Position numbers and translations under genes: made by a program. From NCBI GenBank assembly GCA_963580455.1, contig OY756964.1, positions 4,216,001-4,280,000 of the forward strand: DNA of 64,000 bases, given 5' to 3'. This DNA is from Euonymus europaeus. Its lineage: Eukaryota; Streptophyta; Magnoliopsida; Celastrales; Celastraceae. Under the pieces are notes generated by a model. The model was not told where the DNA came from. It saw only the letters and a program-made list of their open reading frames with translations, and searched no databases. This document shows positions 1-12,066 of the stretch, in pieces. Numbering within the stretch: the stretch's first letter is position 1; the number at the start of each line of letters is the position of its first letter.

Positions 1-782
1 AAAATTCAGGGACAGTGTCTTTGTTGTGACACTTTTCCCATAAATAAAAAAAGTCAGTATTTTATTTTTCTCTCATTTCCTACTAATATTTTATTAATTT
101 TATTTGTAAAAATAAATGTTAAAGAATATTAAAATATTAGATATGATATCGAAATAGGAGATGTGGTTGGAGTGATACTAAAATTAGGATCCCCTAAAAT
201 AGAATTTTGATTAAAATAGATGTATCTCATTTTGAGGTATAGGGTTGGACTTTCTTAACGTTTGGTGGATGGAGGAATTTGAAACCGTGACCATAATGGG
301 AGGGTTTAACAATGAAGCAAGACATAATCCCCCACTTTTATAATTCCCGGCCCGGGGAATCGATCCTGAACTGATGAAAGGCAGATTGATTCGTAGGTTA
401 ATAGCTTCAAAATGAAAATGTATTGTTGACAAGGTATGCTACAGTTTTGTTTACCCACAAAGTATGAAAAACAGAGGGAATGAACTTTGATTAAGTTCTG
501 AGCAGTTGATTCCCATAGCCACGAGCATATAATGGGTCAGTAGGGACTTCACGTATTATAGCCCTATTTCGACAACTGAACATTATTTTAATGAACTAAC
601 ATGACATTTTTATGTTCTGTTGATCATATTTGCTACTAAATTATGAGTCAATTTAGGGGTTCCCTTTTTTACTTTTCAATAAGCCTCTGGTTAGTAATAT
701 GAATCATATTACCTGGTCTAAGCATTGTCAAATGCTAGTGCTTTCTAGACATAGATGGAGACCAGATTGCATAATAGAGGGG
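1..782. other. Downstream flank of the DUF707 gene
   Basis: No coding region is supported. The AT-rich stretch holds the 3' flank, and probably the 3' UTR, of the minus-strand DUF707 gene. Around 255-375 two RNA polymerase III B-box-like words on the minus strand hint at an old tRNA-derived SINE, but no A-box or tail could be paired with them. Confidence 0.4.
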
Positions 783-3700
783 TTACTGTTTCTTCTGCTT
801 TGTTAATTGTTGTTGGTAACGTTCCATCCAACAATGATCTTCATTCACAGCCTTTTTCCATCTATTTTTGAATATCTCCAACTCTTTGTAGGACCACTTT
901 TTTACCTGCACATAAAATGCAAAGAAAATTAATAAATATATAAGTACTTCAAACACTGGAAGATAAGAATGCTGGCAGATGGAGGGCAAACGCAAATGAA
1001 ATGAAAATGTGCTCGTCAGCAATATAGGGATAATGTTTGGTGTATACTTTGTTCGAATTTCCTTGTGCATTTATTCAAAAGCACAAGACTTTTGCGCTCC
1101 CAACAGCACTGGCACTGCTGTAGGGGAACAGGGGTTTCTTTTATGAGCATAACTTACCGCCTCTCTCCCAGTGAGCTGATGAGGTGATGGTGATGCCTGC
1201 AAGTTAAAGAATCATCAAGTTAATGCAGGGGACAGGTAAAATATGCGATGAGAAGTTCATTAGGTATTGATCTTAATGCATACTCCTGGTTTTGAACCAT
1301 GCAACTCTGTAGTTTTAGCACTCTGCTCAAGAGTCTCAGCTTCTTCCTGCATTGAAATTTCATTTTCAATTAGTTACTCATTTTGTGTGTGTGAGAGAGA
1401 GAGAGATCCCTGTGTTTGCCATCATGTAGTATGGATTTCTACTCGTAATATTAACAAATTCAATATGGCGACACTTTCTATGCGTAACTGACAAACTCTT
1501 CTCAGAAGAAACAATCTCAGAAGCAACTGCTTCCTTGTAGTGCAACATAAGGAAAGTTGGCCATTTAGGATAACCTTGCCTCAGTGGCCACTGGCCGGTA
1601 TCTCCAATTTAAGCAGTGTTCATGGCTTATGCTTTGCCCTGGGACTTGACTATGGAGGAAAGTGTATAGAAAGGCGATGTTAGATAGAGATCTATCTTGG
1701 GGTACAGTTCATTCGGGTAAAAGATGCTTGAACCAGGTTCTTTACTGCATATAACTACTCTCTCCATCTGTTTCCTTTAATTTTCTCCGATCATAATTTT
1801 GTTAATTTTTTTCTCTAATTCATTTGGAACAGACCGCAAAACAGGGAAAATATTACGTTGATCTAAGTCAATCTCCTTTTGCAGACCCTGGAGATTTATC
1901 TTGCACCACAAATCTCAAATAGATTGTGACTATCTTTTGAACAATTTAAAAAAAAAGGGAAGATTGTGGCTATTTTTGTCCAAACACGAAGAGCTAGTCT
2001 TAAGAAACTATATAGAAAATTGTGAATTATCCAAATTCTTTTACCTGAATCATCAAATTTATTGAAATGTTGATTATGCAGTGTAAAAAAAAAATCTAAC
2101 CTTTTTTGCTGCTGAACCTCCAAGTGTAGGAAGCCCATAATGAACTACATATTCAGAATCAACAATCCCAATCTTTGTGGTGCTGTCACCCTGTCAAAGA
2201 GTTCTTTGTACATAAGAAAAGGAGAATATATCGTGGGGAGATAAGGAAAAAAGCATCATTCTCGGAGAATCAATTGCCTGTGCACAGTAACCAAGCTGAA
2301 AGTCCAAGCCCCATCCTTGAACCAGGTCAGTCTGAAAGGATAAGGAAATGAAATGAGAAAACAGCTCGAAGAAGAAAATATGTGAAGTCCAAGAGCCATG
2401 TAAGTTATTCGTGACATGTGAACCTAATCCATTGTACAAATGTCTCCTACCCAATGACCAGCATTCAGAGTCCACCAATCCAATTTAACCGGGCAACGAA
2501 CACTGGATTTTCTATCCAACTCTTGCAACATCTTAGAAAACAAATATAGACATTTACAGCAACTACAAATTCAACTTATCAACAATTCGTAACACTGCTT
2601 TGGAATCCTTACATTATAAGCTGAGAGCAGTGCTCTCAGTAATGGTTTAGTCTATAACTACTTCTAGTGATTCTCCCTTTACTTATTCTTTCAACACTCA
2701 TGTCGAAAGTAAAGAGACATCACCTGAATCATATGCCAGGCACAGCGCCACGATGATCTTGAGAAAACAGGAGCCATCATTTCTACAAATCTGCAATTGC
2801 AGATTCTCTATCCTTTCAACTCGCGTTTAAATAATTCAACATATACTGGTGGCACAAATAATTGAGAACTTCAATCTTTGCACGTAATGAAACTGCTGAG
2901 TTACAAAAAATTTCTACCCTGTGCAAGGATGACTTGTGCTGTTTTCATCACACCTCCTTCCACCAATTACATAATGAACCCTCCTGTCAACAAAATGAAA
3001 TTGCAATAATAGAATATATGTACAATTAGCAAACGCTGAGGAATATATTCCAATCATAGCCAGAGTATAATGGCTGTGATGAGCATTACTTATAAAGAAG
3101 ACAAAGCGATAAAAGACTGCTTAGGATATGCCACTATTTTCATAGAGCATTGCACATAATAATAACAACATTTAATATATTACTGAGTATATAATTCCAC
3201 TTCTGAAACAGAAATTTCTCGGGGTAAATGGAGAACCTGTGTACTTTTGATCCATTTTGTCTTGCCGTAAGGTGATAGTGCACCTCTGAATTTTGAGGAT
3301 CAAGTGCTGGCTGTGAGATCTCAAGCCCTTCTTCTTTAATTATTGATAGATATCTGCATTAGAGAGATTAAATCATTAAAATATAAATTAATTTACAGAA
3401 AGTTTATCAAAATAACACCATCTTCACTTAAGGAGAGTAATGAAACATTAGAGGCTGTGCATACTGCAAAATAAGATGCTTGAGAAGTTTTGGCTACAAA
3501 GCAAGTATTCCTGAAGTTCCAAGTCCAAATCTATAATAAAGGTATTTTGCCTTCATGGAAGGCTTATTGCATGATTCAATGATGAGTGGCTGGGGGCTGA
3601 GGTGGACTTGCTAGACAGTTTCATGACATAACAAGCCGCAAGAAAGAAAATTATAGTACAAGGTCTCCAAAAATTCAGTGCAAAGCTTTACCTCCTTATC

Positions 3701-5879
3701 CAATATTTATTCATTCTCCCTACTCTCTTCAGAGTTCAAATTTTGAGACTACGCTCAACTGCATTTTTATGAAGCACGGGTCGTAATCAACCATAATACT
3801 TCTGTTTTGTTGGAATAAAGATTTGGTTACTCACAGGTGTATTTATGCGAGTACTCAGACAAAATTTATGTTGCAAACAACCAATATGATTCCAAATGTT
3901 CACAAGGGAAAACTACAGTAAAATGTCAAAATATATAACCTTCCAGCATGAAAATTGTCAACTCCTAGGTCTTCATCCCACAGGAAGATATAGGCATATT
4001 CTGATACAATATCCGGATGCAAGAAACGCTTTGCAAACCACCTAAGTCATGTAAATACATATTACAGTTCCAAACTATAGGTTGGAGTAAGCATAGCAGA
4101 ACTGTGTACTATTTCAAAAATACAGCTACAGGGTATTACCACTTTGTTTGACTAAGGGCAGATACATGTATAGCCAGATTACTCCATTCCAGTTCTTTCC
4201 AATCATCCACATTTCCATCATAATGGAAAAGCATCACGGAGAAATCATTTAACAAAAACTAAGACAAAGAAGTGTTAAAATAGATTAATCTTTGGCAATT
4301 AAAGACAAATAATAATTATGGTACAAATATCCAGCTCTTCACCTTATTGACAATTTTATTAACACGTTCTTTTTGCTTTAATCCAACTGCCATGGCCAAT
4401 AAGTTCCTTGAAGATTTTGGGTTCTGTCAAAGATAATGCAGAGAACAAAAGAACAAATTGGATAAGCAAGGACTTAAGTGAAAATGCATATATGAACAAC
4501 CAAGTAATATGACAAGTACTGAAATGAAAATGCATATTACCATGACCATACCTCATATATCCAACATATAACAAACCCAGTAATATGGCAAGGATATACA
4601 GATTGAGCTAAGGCATAAGTTTCTTTATTGGTGCTGATGGTGCATGAGATTGCAATGTGATTGTTTCTTTTTCTCCAATTAGCGAGGTATTTAGATTTCT
4701 TTCTTTTTCCCTCTAAGAATCAATGAAGTAGAAAATATTACTGCATAACTAATAGATTGTCTCTTGTCAAGTATGCTTTTTCCTCTCAGTCATGCCTGGT
4801 ATGAAGCAATCATATCCTCGAGAAAAATTGCAGGATATAATGTACTGACATGATTAGCCCCTCCCAATACAGCTATTTGTAGAAGGAATTTATTCTGCAT
4901 TAATTTACTTTCAGAGTGCAGGATATGTTGTCGTGAGTACTATTTATATCTCATAAAAATGATCACATTTTCTTTATCCCCTGATAGCAGGACTTGAAGG
5001 AGGGCCACTTTGCATCCAATTAATGATGGACTAAGCAAAAAAGGATCTCAAACCGTAGTAGAGATTGGCAGACCTTTAGAGTGAATAAAGCTGTTTCAGA
5101 TTTATGATTAATTTAACGCAATCAGACGATTCACACTGACACCGTAACAAGCCAAGCATGTATAAATATAACCACCTTCTTATTACTGGGGCCCCATAAT
5201 GGTCGCATCTCCAAGTCAGATGTCATGGAAACGATACCTTTTGGAAGTATCTCACTCCCCGAAGGCCTGCATTGAACCTAGATACGTACCACAGTTAAAA
5301 CAGAAAGAGTTTTTAGTACCAATGATTGAATTACCAAACAAGAAAGAAATTGGCATTTGCATTTATACAATAAACTGGTGGAAATACCTCACAGTCTGCA
5401 ACTCTTGTATTCTGCACAGTATCAACTGATGCCCAGCCTAGAAATTTCTGTGCACAAAGCCTTGCTATCAATTGATTATCCCATTTCATGCAATCGAACG
5501 AGAGAATTCAATGATAGCTGATTTTGCAGAATTTGATGCTACTCATCTAGATAATCCAGATTCATTGCCTTTGAAAGTAACTTAGCTTTCTCAGATTGTA
5601 TGCATCTCAAAAAAGTGTATTCTTAGGTGTAGAATCAAGCATGCTAATGACAAAACTAGATTTTATGAAATAAACTATATGAGTAACTATCTTTCATCTA
5701 TAAAACACAATAGTTCAGAAAATAATATTTAGAACTTTGCAATAATAATCGGCAAAGATAAAACCTATAATCTGTACCTGCTTATAGTGTGTTACTACGA
5801 ATGTGCTACCAACAAAGAAAACTACAGAGAGTAGGAGCAACTTGGGGAGCATATGTTGAGCACATGATCTTCTTTTCAT
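783..5879 (-). CDS. DUF707 family protein (annotated elsewhere as lysine-ketoglutarate reductase trans-splicing related 1-like)
   Basis: Thirteen exons, in transcript order: 5879-5778, 5447-5388, 5277-5176, 4423-4343, 4258-4140, 4041-3940, 3353-3237, 2983-2918, 2790-2724, 2331-2278, 2190-2101, 1196-1158, 905-783. They join in one frame to 373 aa, the usual family size. A hydrophobic segment at about residues 11-29 after a basic MKRR start looks like a signal anchor, so the rest is probably lumenal. Family blocks are clear: CRPSGSE, LEMRPLWG, LFHYDG, FAKRFLHPDIV, FLWDEDLGV, MAPVFSR, GWGLDFQLGYCAQ, VHYGLPTLGG and a C-terminal IFKNRWKKAV. The biochemical function is unknown; a glycosyltransferase-like fold has been suggested for relatives. 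The lysine-metabolism name is inherited and should not be read as function. The intron at 2191-2277 has a GC donor. The start was chosen because MKRR precedes the anchor; an upstream out-of-frame ATG lies in the leader. Confidence 0.9.
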
Positions 5880-6450
5880 AGATTCCACCTTCAGAGACGT
5901 CTGGGAGAAAAGGAATAAGATTATTATGCACAATAACAAAATCAGGCAACCAAAAACTCATTCTAGACAATTGATTGAGAAAGCCACAACAAAGCCAGAC
6001 AGATGCATTATTGACCAGTAATGGAAAACTGGCACATAATACAACATATAAGCATCTTCTGCGATTGGAGCCATTCCTCGAATGGAATATTTGCTTCCCG
6101 GAGATATTCCATTCAGGCGATCCTCTTTGTAAAGTGAAACACATCGACCAGAGTTAGAAACAAAACAAAAATGATGAAAAGAAAAGAGCTCTGCAGATCT
6201 TGAGTTTCAATTCTTATGATCGTATAACAATTAACACACTGCACTCCATAGTTCAATTGAAACTCACAAATTCAATTCTTACTCTACTGAACAAACCAGC
6301 CAACAATTAACATACTGCACTCCATAGTTCAATTGAAACTCACAAATTCAATTCTTTCTCTGCTGATCGTTGATTAACACAGTTTCAGAGAGGGAAAGAG
6401 TGAGGAAACTTACAGACGTTGACATCTTCGACTTCGATTTCCATGCCGAA
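5880..6450 (-). promoter_or_regulatory. 5' leader with intron and upstream ORF of the DUF707 gene
   Basis: A likely first exon ends at a consensus GT donor after 6414 (acgtct|gtaagt on the minus strand), and an acceptor (ctcccag) precedes 5900. Joining them puts an ATG at 6444 into a roughly 40-codon frame that overlaps the main ATG out of frame, so it would act as an upstream ORF. If an extra unseen exon lies between, the 6444 ATG could instead be the true start and add about 10 acidic residues (MEIEVEDVNV). Confidence 0.45.
6228..6366. repeat. Two-copy tandem duplication, 76-bp period, in the DUF707 leader intron
   Basis: Copies at 6228-6290 and 6304-6366 are nearly identical; both contain ctgcactccatagttcaatt and the same flanks. 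They differ at only a few bases, which suggests a recent duplication inside the leader intron just behind the promoter. Confidence 0.85.
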
Positions 6451-6784
6451 GCAGATACAGCGTTATAAAAAAGCAGGTGCAGGGAGGAAGGAAGCACCTT
6501 CTTTAAGTTACTTCAAGGTTGTTTTACGTGGGGGGCTGCTACCACTTTTGTTTTAAAACAAATATATATCGAGTTTCGCTTCATCGCTTTCGTTGTGGAA
6601 TTTTGGAACGTTGAACATGCAGATCCCTGAAATTCCGTTCGAATTTCTATTAAAGTTGACCCGATAGTGTTAGGATTGGGGCCTGTCAACCTACGTAATT
6701 CCAGTTCCCTACTTATTGGGCTGGGCCTAAATGAAATGGATATCAAATTTGCATATGGTACCCAATACTGTTGACGAATGGGGG

Positions 6785-7742
6785 TAGGGGTGTACACAGG
6801 TCTCGGGTTTTCCACCCGACCTGGTAACCCAGACAGACCCGGTCAATATCGGGTCAACCCGACCCGATCTGTTAATGACCGATCAAACCCGGCCCGAACC
6901 CGGTACTATCGGATCGATTTTACAAGTTTTTGGGTTATTGGGTGACTCCATAACCCGGTTAATAAAATTAAAATGAAAAATTAATATGAGATTCCGGTGA
7001 TTGGATAGGGAAATATAATAGAGTTTTTAGGAAAATAATTATTGGAGGTACACGAGAAATGGAAAAATCGCAGCGTAATTTACTACTACGAAACAGTGTA
7101 ATAATCGATGGAGAAGTGAGAATAGTACACAAGGAGGAAAAAATATTTTAGAGAAAGAAAACTCAAGAGGTAAAAATGGCAGAAGGGATTTGAAGCTAGG
7201 AATGACAAAACACGAGAATCACCAAAAGTCGATGACCTGCACTAGATCCATGCTCTACTCACATCCAAATTTTTTGGATTTTCCAAGCATTCTATACAGG
7301 TCGATGATCGGCGCCAACCTCGCCTATTATAAAATTGGTAGTTCAATGTAGAAGCTTCTCGACATAGTGTTTGTTTTAGACTTTTAGGTGATAAGTATTG
7401 AGTGGTGATTGGTCAAGTGGAAATTTTATCTAGATAAGGTCAACTGTAATTGATTTAGTCAATTGTTCAAAACGCAGCATTTTGATACAGCTCTAAATGG
7501 TGATTGGTCGGCTGGGGATTTCATCCAGATAAGTTAAATTCTAATTGATTTGGTCAATTTTCAAAACGCAGCATTTTGATTCTTCTAAGCAAATTTTATC
7601 GGGTAACTCGGTGACCAGATAGACCTGAACCCGATAACCCGATATTAAAATTCTGGGTTATCAGATCGGGTTTCTACATTTTAAAGTGTCACCGGGTCGG
7701 GTCAAACCCAACCCGATAGCCTGGTACTCGTCTCGGTATATA
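6785..7742. mobile_element. hAT-like non-autonomous element with CGGGT-rich ends
   Basis: The left end begins taggggtgtacacaggtc and is followed by many ACCCG/CGGGT words. The right end mirrors this with repeated CGGGT words and an outward taggcctatata. This is the look of plant hAT-type MITEs with TAGGGGTG starts. The inverted ends are imperfect and no 8-bp target duplication could be found, so the borders are tentative. There is no transposase inside. Confidence 0.45.
7403..7580. repeat. Two-copy direct repeat, 95-bp period, inside the hAT-like element
   Basis: Copies at 7403-7486 and 7498-7580 both start tggtgattggtc and end aaaacgcagcattttgat, with scattered substitutions between. Internal subterminal repeats of this kind are common in hAT elements. 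Confidence 0.8.
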
Positions 7743-8940
7743 GGCCTAGTTCCTGTTTTCTCTCTTTAAGGGGTTGAGCCTTAATTCACAGTTTCACACT
7801 TCTAAGGAATTCGTACATACAATATTTTCTCCGCTCTAATCCGTTTTAACACTACCCTTTATTGGGTGGAGGTCAATATCCCATTTACAAAATTGTAACA
7901 TATTGTAGTATGATACGACCTTCTTTATAAAACTTTACTTGCACACCAATAATAGATGTAGGATTTTGTTTTCCATTCTCCCTGTTCTTGTGGATTGAGC
8001 TATTTCAGATCAACATGTGGAAAGATAAATATGAATATTTCCCACATCACTTTTAGAACCTTTAACTTTTCTTCAAAAATCAATTGTTATATGTAAAAGG
8101 AGAGTGGATATCTCCATCATGTCTTACCACTTTTACCCTAACTTCTTCTTCCTTCTCCCCCTCTTCTCTCATGTGAAATTGAGATGGACTTCAACAGTGA
8201 TCTTCATCACCTTCATCAAATCATCCATAACTAGGCCTTCCAAAGCTTTCTTCATAGCTTCCACAGGTCTACTTTTTAGGGGACTCTCTCTTATAGATTT
8301 ATACTCCTACCTCCCACCCTCATACTCATATCATTGACCCAACTCCTTCCCACCCTCATTCTCCTTCCTCTCCTTACTCTTTATAGATCCTCTCTTTAAG
8401 TAGCTTGCCCTGTGCTTCGCCCTCCATATTCAATGTGCACCTTTAGTGATCGATCTTCATTCAAGGTTCTTGGAATGAAAAATCTTTTCTTTTGCAAACC
8501 CAATTTACTATAATGAACACTATTTCCACCCCTCTCTTTTCCAAGTTCACCCTATTTATCCTCCAAAGTGTAAATCTTATTACACCCCCACCATCCCTAC
8601 CAAAATAAACCATCATACCACTATTGTGCAAAAGAAAAGTACGAGCTAAAGTGCAAGTGAGAGAATAGTGCTCCGGTTGAGAAATCTTGGGCTAGGATTA
8701 GATGACGAAGATGGATGAGGAGTTGGGGTTGCTACCATAGGAGAGGAAAGGGAGTGGCAGGACAACTGTAAGGGAGGAGGAAAAGGAAAAAGGGAGCGAT
8801 GTGAGTCGAAGGGCACTAAAGGCCCCGACTTTGGCTGGACATGCTCTAGAGGATAAGGAGCTAACTCGCCCATGAATAACTGCTAATCGTCCCCTATCAT
8901 CTTGTCGGATTTTCTCCCTTTCTCCTCCGTCCATTCCTCT
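7743..8940. other. Non-coding stretch, no gene recognised
   Basis: There is pyrimidine-rich sequence at about 8100-8420 and a purine-rich block at 8700-8860. Open frames are short, compositionally biased and unrelated to any family I know. Nothing functional is supported. Confidence 0.4.
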
Positions 8941-9250
8941 TTTTTTTGTTGAGAATAACAACATTTCATTACACAAACTCTCTAAAGAGAGATACAAGCC
9001 TTCGAACAATGCAGAATAAGCCTCCTGAAGAGGCAGCACTACTCACCCAAAGTGAGAACAACAACTCCCACACATGGGAGATCAACACAGGGAAGAGTAA
9101 ACAGTCAAAGAAAACTACAAAAAATAGTACTGCAGTCGAAAATACAAAGGGAACATCCTTAGAAAGCCTAAAAAGGCCAGATCAAGACACTGTTACCATA
9201 TCATGGGTAGTACACAACAAGATGGTCGCCAACAGCTGCATAAGTCCCAT
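8941..9250 (-). mobile_element. Probable LINE 3'-end fragment
   Basis: On the minus strand the sequence ends gtaatgaaatgttgttattc followed by caacaaaaaaaa, which is the look of a truncated plant L1-type 3' UTR with an A-tail. No reverse transcriptase is retained. The upstream limit is arbitrary, and a second similar minus-strand AATAAA-containing end occurs near 9350. Confidence 0.35.
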
Positions 9251-9434
9251 AAGACCAGCTCAAAACCAGATCTAAGAAAACGGAGGCCAGCTTTACAATT
9301 TTCGTCACCAATACATATGATCTGCAGAGATCCATGAGAATTTCGTCTCCACTTTATTGAAAACAGTAAAAGGAAAGGAAAAACAAACACAACCACCCCA
9401 AAAGAAGCATTGTGGAAGAAAGAAAAAGGAGAAG

Positions 9435-9498
9435 AGGTGGAGGTGGGGGTGGAGGTGGAGGTGGAGGTGGAGGTGGGGGTGGGGGTGGGGGAGGGGGC
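9435..9498. repeat. G-rich GGAGGT/GGGGGT minisatellite
   Basis: Hexamer-based array of ggaggt and gggggt units, ending in a run of nearly pure G. The many closely spaced runs of two to five G on the plus strand could form G-quadruplexes. Open frames through it encode only polyglycine or Arg/Trp repeats and are not genes. Confidence 0.9.
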
Positions 9499-9620
9499 AT
9501 ATCTGCAAAAAAAAACCAGAGAGAGAAGGGAGGGGAGAGAGAGAGGAGAGAAAGTTTGCTGACTTCCGTCCCTTCCTCTTCTTGCTCAATCTATATGGGA
9601 TGTCATGTGTAATATTTTAA

Positions 9621-10619
9621 AAAAATACATTTTGGATTGAACTTAGAAATGTCATATTTTTTGATGAGTTTTTTTTTAGAATGGGATAAACTTGAAAAAC
9701 AGAATGATTAAATTAATAGTGCTCATCATTTACTAGACGAGACTGACATATAAAAGTAAATCAGGGGAAGCGCTTCTCTAGTTACTGCAGCGAGCCTCGT
9801 CAATGTTGACAAAAACAGTACAATTTGCACCCATCAAAAACCTAGATTTCCCTACACATGAGGAGCTGCTCAAGCGACTTGGGTTTTGGATTGTTGGAGT
9901 GTCCTTTACAAATTTTTAAAAAAATGATATTTAAGGTATACTCATGAATCTTACATTTTTTAAGAGTAATGTGTATTTAATTAAAAATGTGTGCAACTAG
10001 CGCTCACATCATTCATCATCTTCAAATAGCCTCTTCGAGGCCCACTAGTGCTCTCGAAGAGTCGAAAAATTTGTGGTCCGATCCCACTGGCCCACAATAT
10101 AAATACTACGACCTATACCATTATGCGCCTATGGGCCCGGACAACAGTATAGCGACCTCACGCCAACTAAAGCGGACGTAAGAATTTTTTACACCACTGG
10201 AGTTGTTGTCACGCGATGTAAAAATTAAAATCACGTCAAGCGAAACTGACGAGAACGTTCTGGTACTGTATAAAGAAACATAAAGACGCACCGTACGTTT
10301 TCTATGCAGAAAGGGATATTTCCCATGGATGAGATGTCGATTGATCGTCCAACAACTACAGTGGTGGAGTTGGCTTACCCAGCGAAGCCTGGGCCGTTGA
10401 AAGAACAATTGCGCAAAATTGTTGTGAAAAAGGTGAATATGAAAATGGTACTTGCACAACTCAAAACCCACTTCCATAAAATGTCACGATCATGACGGTG
10501 TTGCTTTTCCCATTCTTATCTTCTTATGGTCTCTTTATTGCTGCTGTACTGATCAAATGGTATCAATACTGCTTAAAACGGTTAGTATTCTTAAAGAGAA
10601 TGGCCAAACCACTCTCTCG
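9621..10619. other. Intergenic region upstream of the MIR535 transcript
   Basis: No recognised gene. A TATA-like tataaag lies at 10269-10275 on the plus strand and could drive the downstream non-coding transcript. A 63-codon plus-strand frame at 10304-10495 has no family resemblance and no clear coding signature, and is not called. Confidence 0.35.
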
Positions 10620-12066
10620 CGCTCCCATTGAAGGGCTCTAAGAACTTTGTCGAGCTTTTCTGTCACTGGTAGCTGTTTCTTTCTTCGTTCTTGTCTTCTT
10701 TTCCTGCTTGATTTTCTGGGTTTTTTTTTTAGTTCATTTTGTTTTGCTTGACTTGTTAAGCTTAGATCTAGTTATGGTTTATGAAGTTTTTCTTCGTTGA
10801 CGCCCAGAGCATTTTCTCAGTTACTTTACTTGAATTTTCCTGTTTCCTTTCTAGTTGGCTTTAGGATTACGCAATTTTTGTGTCTGTTCTATTAATCCGG
10901 TTTCCGGTGAAACGTTCCTCCCAGAAATTATGTGTGCCTGCTTGTTTACTTATAAACCTTAAAAAAATGAGTACATAGTGAGAAATCTATTTTTCTTGTT
11001 TTTTTTCCTTCCCTAATAAATCTGTTCTTCGTTTATGGGAGGAAATGTTTTAATCATGGTGAGTTGGGTACAGGAATTTGTTTTCACCAATTTAGATTCA
11101 ATTAACTAATTAAGGACTTTTTGAATAATTTACATTTCAGAATTATGAGAAGTTTATTATTCAACTTGTTTCTGAAATCGACTCCTGCGCGCCTTAGGGT
11201 TTGGTGGATTGTTAATTTCTTTCTCCCGTCGTGAGATCCGTTTGCAAATCTTCAGTTTCTTGTAACACTTATCACTATTATTTATTTTAGGATGGATTCG
11301 TATCTTTTTATCTTGACGTTGACTCACAAAATAGTCTTTAATATTTGCTGATGTTGATTCTGGATCTGTTTCTGTAGAAGCTTTCTTGCTTAATAAGACT
11401 AGAGCTCCGTAGTTGCTAGGGTTTTGAGCACATTACCTTCTTTCTTTGCGGCTACAGTTAGTTGATAAATTACCTGCAGACTGGTGATCGATATCCTTTT
11501 GCTTTATTTACATTCCTCTAAAAAAATTTAGCTTACTCAGCTGTTTGATACTGATGTTTTGCTATATTTAGGTTTTCCATTGTCAACCATATCAGGGTTT
11601 TGAGTTTCACGGTTGTATTCAAGTCATTAGAGTGATTTATCTCAGATTATGTATGTTTCCTCAGTTTGGCCAGTTTGAGTAAATTCTCTTTGAGGGTTTA
11701 TAATTTTTCATCATCACATGTGATATTGCTTAATTATGCTTTTAACTGTCATAACTTGAACATTTGGTTTCGTTGTTTTTTTACTTGCTTGTTACAACTG
11801 GAAACCTCTAGCTATTTTAACTTAAACAAAGAGATGATTTGAACTAGGTTTAAGAGTATTACTTATCAAGAAACAAAAATGATAATACAAATCCCATATC
11901 TCAGGAAAATTAAGAGTATAACAATACTGTAACTTATAAAACAAAACGTTTCTCTCACTATTTCAGTGGTTTTTTTTTTCTTCCTATGATAGTGGTTTAG
12001 CTATCGATCATTTAATTTCCTGTTTAATCACTTATTTTATCCTGGTCTTTGCAGATTTCTTTCTGT
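10620..12066 (+). other. Likely 5' leader exon and intron of the MIR535 primary transcript
   Basis: A pyrimidine-rich leader ends at a plausible donor after 10668 (cactg|gtagctg). A good acceptor with polypyrimidine tract (tggtctttgcag) ends at 12054, only 28 bases before the mature microRNA. The T-rich stretch between has no coding frame and reads like a plant leader intron of about 1.4 kb. Plant pri-miRNAs often have this arrangement; here it is inferred only from splice signals. Confidence 0.4.

Noticed and set aside
5806..6144. 112-codon open frame on the minus strand
   Set aside because: It lies in the leader intron of the DUF707 gene and reads through exon 5900-5778 in the wrong frame; no family resemblance.
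9357..9620. Two overlapping plus-strand frames rich in Gly or Arg/Trp, and a His-rich minus-strand frame
   Set aside because: They are translations of the GGAGGT/GGGGGT minisatellite and have no independent support.
10121..10495. Overlapping frames of 118 (minus) and 63 (plus) codons before the MIR535 region
   Set aside because: No recognisable domain, no splice or promoter context that favours coding, and no family resemblance.
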